Positions 58,540 to 64,000 of a DNA stretch of 64,000 nucleotides are shown in pieces. Source of the DNA: Paraescarpia echinospica. Its lineage: Eukaryota > Annelida > Polychaeta > Sabellida > Siboglinidae. Every line of letters begins with the position of its first letter. Position 1 is the first letter of the stretch. The stretch is taken from assembly GCA_020002185.1 (NCBI GenBank), contig CM034543.1, forward strand, positions 3,433,334-3,497,333, given 5' to 3'. The notes under the pieces are model-generated. The model was not told the origin of the DNA. It made no database searches and saw only the letters and a list, made by a program, of their open reading frames with translations. Position numbers and translations under genes: made by a program.

Positions 58540-58760
58540 AATGGGAACCGGTGGCCAAGTGGTAAAGCACCGGTCGAGGGGACTGGACTCGAATCCAACT
58601 ATCGGCCACAGTTTAAAAAAACTTGGGAAATTTTGTTCTCTTGGAAAATACACTAGGCCATTGGTCCCTTCTAACTGTTATCTGCCAGAGGAAGTAAATG
58701 ATCCCACACATGGGATAAATGAGCTAATTTGAGTCCATCCTGTAGTGGACTTACTACTTG
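58540..58760 (+). mobile_element. tRNA-derived SINE
   Basis: Polymerase III-type A box TGGCCAAGTGGTAAAGCA at 58551 and B box GGACTCGAATCC at 58584, at tRNA-like spacing, followed by a non-tRNA body. The tRNA head CCGGTGGCCAAGTGG and CACCGGTCGAGGGG is typical of invertebrate tRNA SINEs. The 3' limit is uncertain. Confidence 0.75.
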
Positions 58761-58977
58761 TTGGGCATGTAGATGAGAATATTATGAGATAAAACCACAG
58801 TGCAACATTGTAATAGGACTTTGCTGAATAATAAGTATTTGTCAAAATGTTCCATTTTTTTATATTTATGATGTATAATATAAGCCACACATATTGTATT
58901 TTTATTGTGTTCTGTTCCATTTATTTCAGGTTGGTGTCATCACTGATGTCCAAAAGCAAGATTTGTCCATTAATTTT

Positions 58978-60105
58978 CTAGCTTTCTGTAGAATCCTACT
59001 GAAAACTATAGGTTTTCTAAAAACTAGAATTCTGTAGAATATTCTATAGTTTTCTGTAGAATCCTACAAAAAAATAGGTTCTCTAAAACTATAGGATTCT
59101 GTAGAATAGTTTTCTCTAAAATCCTACAGAAAACTATAGGTTCTCTAAAAACTATAGATATCTATCAAATATTCTATAGTTTTCTATAGATTCCTACAAA
59201 AAACCTATATGTTGTCTAAAAACTATAGGATTCTATAGAATATTCTACAGTTTTCTATAAAATCCTGCAGAAAACTATAGGTTCTCCAAAAACTATAGAA
59301 TTTTATGGAATATTCTATAGTTTTCTATAGATTCCTACAAAAAACCTATAGGTCTAAAAACTATAGGATTCTACAATAGAATATTCTATAGTTTTCTCTA
59401 AAATCTTACAGAAAACTATAGGTTCTCTAAAAACTATAGAATTATATAGAATATTCTATAGTTTTCTATAGATTCCTACAAAAAACCTATAGGTTGTCTA
59501 AAAACTATAGGATTCTATAGAATAGTCTATAGTTTTCTCTAAAATCGTACAGAAAACTAGCTTCTACAAAAACTATAGAATTCTATAGAATATTCTATAG
59601 TTTTCTATAGATTCCTACAAAAAACCTATAGGTTGTCTAAAAACTATAGGATTCTGTAGAATATTCTATAGTTTTCTATAGCATCCTACAAAAAACTATA
59701 GGTTTTCTAAAAACTATAGAATTCTATAGTTTTCTATAGATTCCTACAAAAAACCTATAGGTTGTCTAAAAACTATAGGATTCTATAGAATATTCTATAG
59801 TTTTCTCTAAAATCCTACAGAAAACTACAGGTTGTCAAAAAACTATAGAATATTTTGTAGTTTTCTATATATTCCTACAAAAAAACTATAGGTTGTCTAA
59901 AAACTATAGGATTCTATAGAATATTCTATAGTTTTCTATAGCATCCTACAGAAAACTATAGGTTCACTAAAAACTATAATATACTCTATAGAATTCTGTA
60001 GGAAATTAAGATTTCCATAACCAATTTATAGTTTTGTATAGAATACTATAGAAAAACTATAGAATACTATAGGAAATTTATAGTTTTCTATAGAATTTTT
60101 TGCCA
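58978..60105. repeat. AT-rich satellite of 70-bp monomers in alternating dimers, rich in inverted repeats
   Basis: About 16 monomers of roughly 70 bases. Two types alternate: one with TTTTCTCTAAAATCCTACAG and ACTATAGGTTCT, the other with TTTTCTATAGATTCCTACAA and CCTATAGGTTGT, making a dimer of about 141 bases. Both contain AAACTATAG facing CTATAGTTT and a central TTCTATAGAATATTCTATAG, so every monomer is largely self-complementary. Confidence 0.9.
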
Positions 60106-60139
60106 AGGGATACCAATCTCTGTTCTAGAAGGGCGCGAT

Positions 60140-61295
60140 GTCTTCGACAAAGTACCACATCAAAGATTACTCCTTAAGCTAAAGGCCCATGGCATAGGAA
60201 ATGGTATAATAAACTGGATAGAAAAATGGCTGAATGACAGAAGACAACGTGTAGTAGTTGATGGGGAGGCTTCAAACTGGAAATCGGTATTGAGTGGGGT
60301 ACCACAGGGATCAGTACTAGGACCTATATTATTCTTAATATATATCAACGATTTGGACGATGATATAACAAGCAAGGTGTTAAAATTTGCGGATGATACA
60401 AAAGTGTTTAGAAGGATTAAAAGTGATGGAGACAGACAGCATTTACAAGATGATCTTGATAGGTTGATCAAATGGTCTGAAAAGTGGCAAATGCTGTTCA
60501 ATTTTGGGAAATGTAAATGCCTCCACACAGGTCATGGGAATGAAGAGGTAAAATATAAAATGGGGGGTACTGTTCTAAGTACTACTGTAAAAGAAAAGGA
60601 CTTAGGGTTAACCATTAGTGCTGATATGAAGGTTTCAGAGCAGTGCGGAATTGCAGCGTCAAAGGGAAATCAAATCCTTGGATTAATTAGGCGAAATATA
60701 GCGTATAAGAAAAAAGAATTAATAGTACCGCTGTACAAAACAATAGTGAGGCCTCATTTAGAATATTGTATACAAGCATGGAGGCCATATTGCAAGAAGG
60801 ACATAGATATGCTAGAAAGAGTACAGAGGAGAGCGACTAAAATGATACCAAATCTGAGGGATCTTAGTTACGAAATACGCCTAAAAGAATGTGGTTTAAC
60901 AACACTAGAGACCAGGAGATTGAGAGGAGATCACATAGAAGTGTTTAAAATATTGAATGGTTATGAAAATATTGATAGAAACATTTTTTTCTCACTTAAG
61001 AAAGATAGAAGGACCAGAGGACATGAAGCTACATTAGTAAAGGAGCAGTGTAGATTAGATATAAGAAAGTTCTCATTCTCACAAAGGACTGTAAATGAAT
61101 GGAACAGATTATCTCCTGATTGTGTTGGTGCTAGTAGCGTGAATATGTTTAAAAATAAAATCGACACACACCTAAAAAAGGCGGGATACATGTAGATAAA
61201 AAGTATTGGACTCTCGATAAGCCAAAAGGCTTCCTTGTCCACCTGCCATCCAGAGTAATTTTCTGGATGGCAATCTTGTTAAATCTTGTTAAATC
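60140..61295 (+). mobile_element. CR1-like non-LTR retrotransposon, copy 3 (5' truncated)
   Basis: Begins abruptly within the RT at VFDKVPHQ and is then open for 351 codons to a stop at 61193-61195: [20 protein letters not shown], active site [33 protein letters not shown]. It is the least damaged of the three copies in this part. The 3' end is two to three TTGTTAAATC repeats. The break at 60139 adjoins the AT-rich satellite. Confidence 0.93.
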
Positions 61296-62660
61296 ATTGT
61301 GCGTTTCCTGTACTGAGGCCATCCGTTTGTCACAGCTCTTGTTAGAACTTGGAGTGTTTCGTCACGTCCTTGACTGTCTCATTTTTATATAATAAAAGTA
61401 ATGCAATTACACTAAAATTACTCGTAAATGACTACATCAAAATGGTATTGGGTCCCCACATTCCCCTACGTTGGACTATTGTCCTAGCAGACACCAATGG
61501 CGACGTGGACGAGAAACACCATGGCGACTAGTAATACAATAATTATATGCTACATTGCCATTGCTTGCAGACCGAACGATGTTACGGTGTATTGGCACTG
61601 ACACAAACAGTTTCTGTGCTTAAATTATTCGCCTTAGGCTTAATAGAGCCTACTGTGAGCGTGAGACGCTTTCAAACAAGCCAAGACATCCATACTAAAT
61701 TAAGTGTCATTGACAGATGCCAACGAAGATGAATTGCGACATGGTCTTCAAGCAGTTTTGAAGCAAACAACAAGATCAATATTGGCCGATTAGAACACCG
61801 TTCTGCGTTCAATGTAACAGCATCAATGGCAATGCGAGATTCTTAAGAACGACGACGGCCTGTTACAGTGTCATCGATACGCGTCGCAATTCAAATTATT
61901 TCTTGACGTTCGATATCAATGCGGTTGTAGCCATGACGCTGGGCTTCACTGCTCTGACGCTGGGTTCGGTCCCGGTGAGAGCTATGGTCAGTCCTGATGG
62001 CAGGGTTACAGACGCGACGACAAGTTTCACGGTGATCGAGGTGTCACAGTTGTCTTGTTGCAGCGACATAAATCGCGCCAATTGAGCATTGTTGTTGTTT
62101 TGATGTTATGTGATTATTCGTTTATTTTCGTGCAGCAGAATGTTGCCGTACGTTGCATTTGATATCGATTTGGCGTGTGTGACGCGAGCAGTTAGATACG
62201 TATTTATCTACGCACGAACAGTCATCTGTTTTGTGTGTGTCTGAAAAGGTGCATTGATTGCGGCAGTTCCGGCGTGTGCCAATGAATGTGTTCTCAGTGA
62301 CACAGTCGCTAATCTGGCGTAAATAATGCGTACAGGTCGAGTAGGACGGACGAGCGGACGAGAGGGGGGAAGGACGGACGGACGGATGCGGGACGGACGA
62401 GTTGTAATGTACGTTGTAGTACTGTTTCGATTTGTATTGCTGTTGGACACAATATGTAGGAAAAGGTATTAGAAAGTTCGTGTAAGCATACTTAATTATG
62501 ACATGACAATTGGTTTCAAAATAATTATAGTTTTTTTTAAATATTTCTTTATATAATTTATGAAGGGAGTATCATAACATTATAAGTATGTTTCACTCTT
62601 ATTCCTTTGTAACTGTTGTTTTAGACGTTTTGTGTATTTAATTTGTTTGTTAAATTATTT
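61296..62660. other. Intergenic DNA, nothing assigned
   Basis: Short frames only. A small (GGAC/GGACG)n patch lies at 62339-62401. No recognised gene, tRNA or transposon. Confidence 0.4.
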
Positions 62661-62699
62661 TAATAAAAGCTTTTGTTAAATTGAGATTGACGAGGACAA

Positions 62700-63195
62700 A
62701 AGAGAGGAACTATGGAAAGCAAAACAGAGGAAGAGAGAAGAGGGAGGAAGAGAGGAAGAGAGGGGCGGTGGAAGGGAGAGAGGAAGACAGTGGCGGGAGG
62801 GAGAGAGGTGGGGAGGAAGAGAGGAAGAGACGGGCGGTGGAAGGGAGAGAGGTGGGGAGGGAGAGAGGTGTGGAGGGAAAGATCGAGGTTGGGTAGGAGA
62901 GAAGTGGGGCGGGAGAGAGGGAAAAAGAGGGGGGAGGCAGTGAGCGGAGAAGAAGTTAGAGGAGAGGGGGGACGGAGGGAGGGAGGGGGAGGGAGAGAGA
63001 GGTAAAGGGGTGGAGAATCAAAGAAGGGAGGGATTGAAGGAGAGAGTGAGTGAGATAGGGGAGGGGAAGGTAGAGCAAGGTAGGGACTGGGAAGGAAAAA
63101 CGGACAAACGAATTAACGAACGAACAAATGAAAAAAACCAATGGACGGGAGGACGAACGGACGGACGGACGAATGATCGAGAGGACGGACGAAAT
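62700..63195. repeat. Purine-rich (GGGAGAGAGG-type) low-complexity tract with GGAC repeats
   Basis: Nearly 400 bases with almost only A and G on the plus strand, then GGACGGACGAACGGACGG repeats at about 63140-63195. The Glu/Arg/Gly-rich frames are composition artefacts. Such tracts can form triplex or G-rich structures. Confidence 0.9.
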
Positions 63196-63199
63196 AACA

Positions 63200-63875
63200 A
63201 ATGAGAACAAGAGAGACGAACACCGAGGAAGTACTGTGCACTGTGAAAGCGATTACCTGACGTGCGTGAGAGAAGAATACATCAGTTCTATTCCCCGACC
63301 ACCTGCGATGCTGCGATAGCAAAAAGAGACCGAGGAAATAATATTATTATAGTCGAAGGTCGAGACAACTGATCGATCTAGTGTATCATTCATTAGGCTG
63401 GCGCTGGTAGAGCGTAGCTGGGGTGTCTGGCTAGGGCATCACAGTAGGCACACACGATCTCGCTCGAACTCATTCACTCAGTTGTCAATCATGCGGGGTG
63501 TAGGGTAACACCCGCAGTCATTCTCCCACGCCAGTGACCTACAAGCGGGGTAAACAGTGCAACTGGGTGAGAGGGAGTTAGTTTGATGACCAGGCAATGC
63601 TATCACCTATTCCATTTCTATAAACATGTCAACATCGTTCTAACCGAACCACGAATATCGTCGGCAGCTGTTGTTCCAGGTCGATCTATGGTTTTGTTTG
63701 TTGTGGCAACGAACGTGAGTAGACATACAGCCCGACATATCGCACAGCGCATTCAACATAACGCACACGGTACAGTTGGGACTTTTGAGGCATTCGTCGC
63801 ATATGTGGAACTCATACATTTTGAATTGGGTATGGAATACACACGCGAGCGCACGGTGGGGGCGAATACGTAGGG
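63200..63875. other. Intergenic DNA, nothing assigned
   Basis: No recognised gene. A loosely tRNA-like segment near 63400-63470 was considered and not called. Confidence 0.35.
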
Positions 63876-63879
63876 CCTA

Positions 63880-64000
63880 CATGCACACGTCTACATGCAC
63901 GCAAGCGCGCGCGCACACACACACAAGCGTATGTACACACACACATGCACGCACACACACATGCATGCACAAACATACACGCACGCAAGCGCACACACAC
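63880..64000. repeat. Imperfect (CA)n/(GCGC) microsatellite at window end
   Basis: CA repeats with interspersed CGCA, CATG and GCGCGC, continuing past the window. Confidence 0.95.

Noticed and set aside
62681..63005. Glu/Arg/Gly-rich protein
   Set aside because: Purine-only low-complexity DNA; no start context, domain or splice evidence.
63395..63475. tRNA gene or tRNA-derived SINE (TGGTAGAGCG and CTCGAACTC words)
   Set aside because: A- and B-box similarity is weak and a cloverleaf could not be formed by eye; left uncalled.

Overview
This window is animal nuclear DNA, most likely from an invertebrate and possibly a mollusc or other lophotrochozoan (low confidence). It shows spliceosomal introns with conserved phases, several transposon superfamilies, tRNA-derived SINEs and very abundant minisatellites. 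There is no bacterial operon structure, CRISPR array or phage-like module. I used no database; all family names come from motif recognition.

Layout: (1) 1-10.6 kb, + strand, is the 3' end of an arfaptin (ARFIP, BAR-domain) gene. Its last BAR helix is encoded by two related terminal exons, 3594-3758 and 8249-8401, which look like alternative duplicated last exons. The intron between and before them is filled by a CR1-like LINE, an 18-bp array and a 2.9 kb, 36-bp array. (2) 10.6-15.6 kb holds a pogo/Tigger-like element, SINE-like repeats, an uninterrupted TIMM8 (Tim8/DDP1) gene on the minus strand and a small MITE. (3) 15.6-51.4 kb, + strand, is a complete myotubularin gene of the MTM1/MTMR1/MTMR2 group. 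It has 17 coding exons and a predicted protein of 652 residues with PH-GRAM domain, phosphatase domain with an intact HCSDGWDR loop, and C-terminal helix. Its introns carry nested hAT elements, two LINEs and many tandem arrays. (4) 51.8-64 kb is gene-poor. It contains a young Ty3/gypsy LTR element with a 5-bp target duplication, LINE fragments, a tRNA-derived SINE, a long pure AC tract, an AT-rich dimeric satellite, a third copy of the CR1-like LINE and purine-rich low-complexity DNA.

The most unusual signal is the relation between the minisatellites and the gene. In 11 of 16 MTMR2 introns, and again at the stop codon, a tandem array touches an exon boundary. In at least seven introns the repeat unit is visibly a copy of the splice junction itself, with donor or acceptor plus flanking coding bases. 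This creates strings of decoy splice sites. Most decoys run into in-frame stops, but the 36-bp array before exon 8 is open and in frame with the exon, so upstream acceptors could insert multiples of 12 residues. Two MTMR2 introns also use GC-AG splice sites.

The three cellular genes do not form a pathway. Arfaptin acts at Golgi/endosome membranes with Arf/Rac/Arl GTPases, Tim8 is a mitochondrial intermembrane-space chaperone, and MTMR2 removes the 3-phosphate from PI3P and PI(3,5)P2 on endosomes. TIMM8 and MTMR2 are divergent neighbours about 1.9 kb apart.
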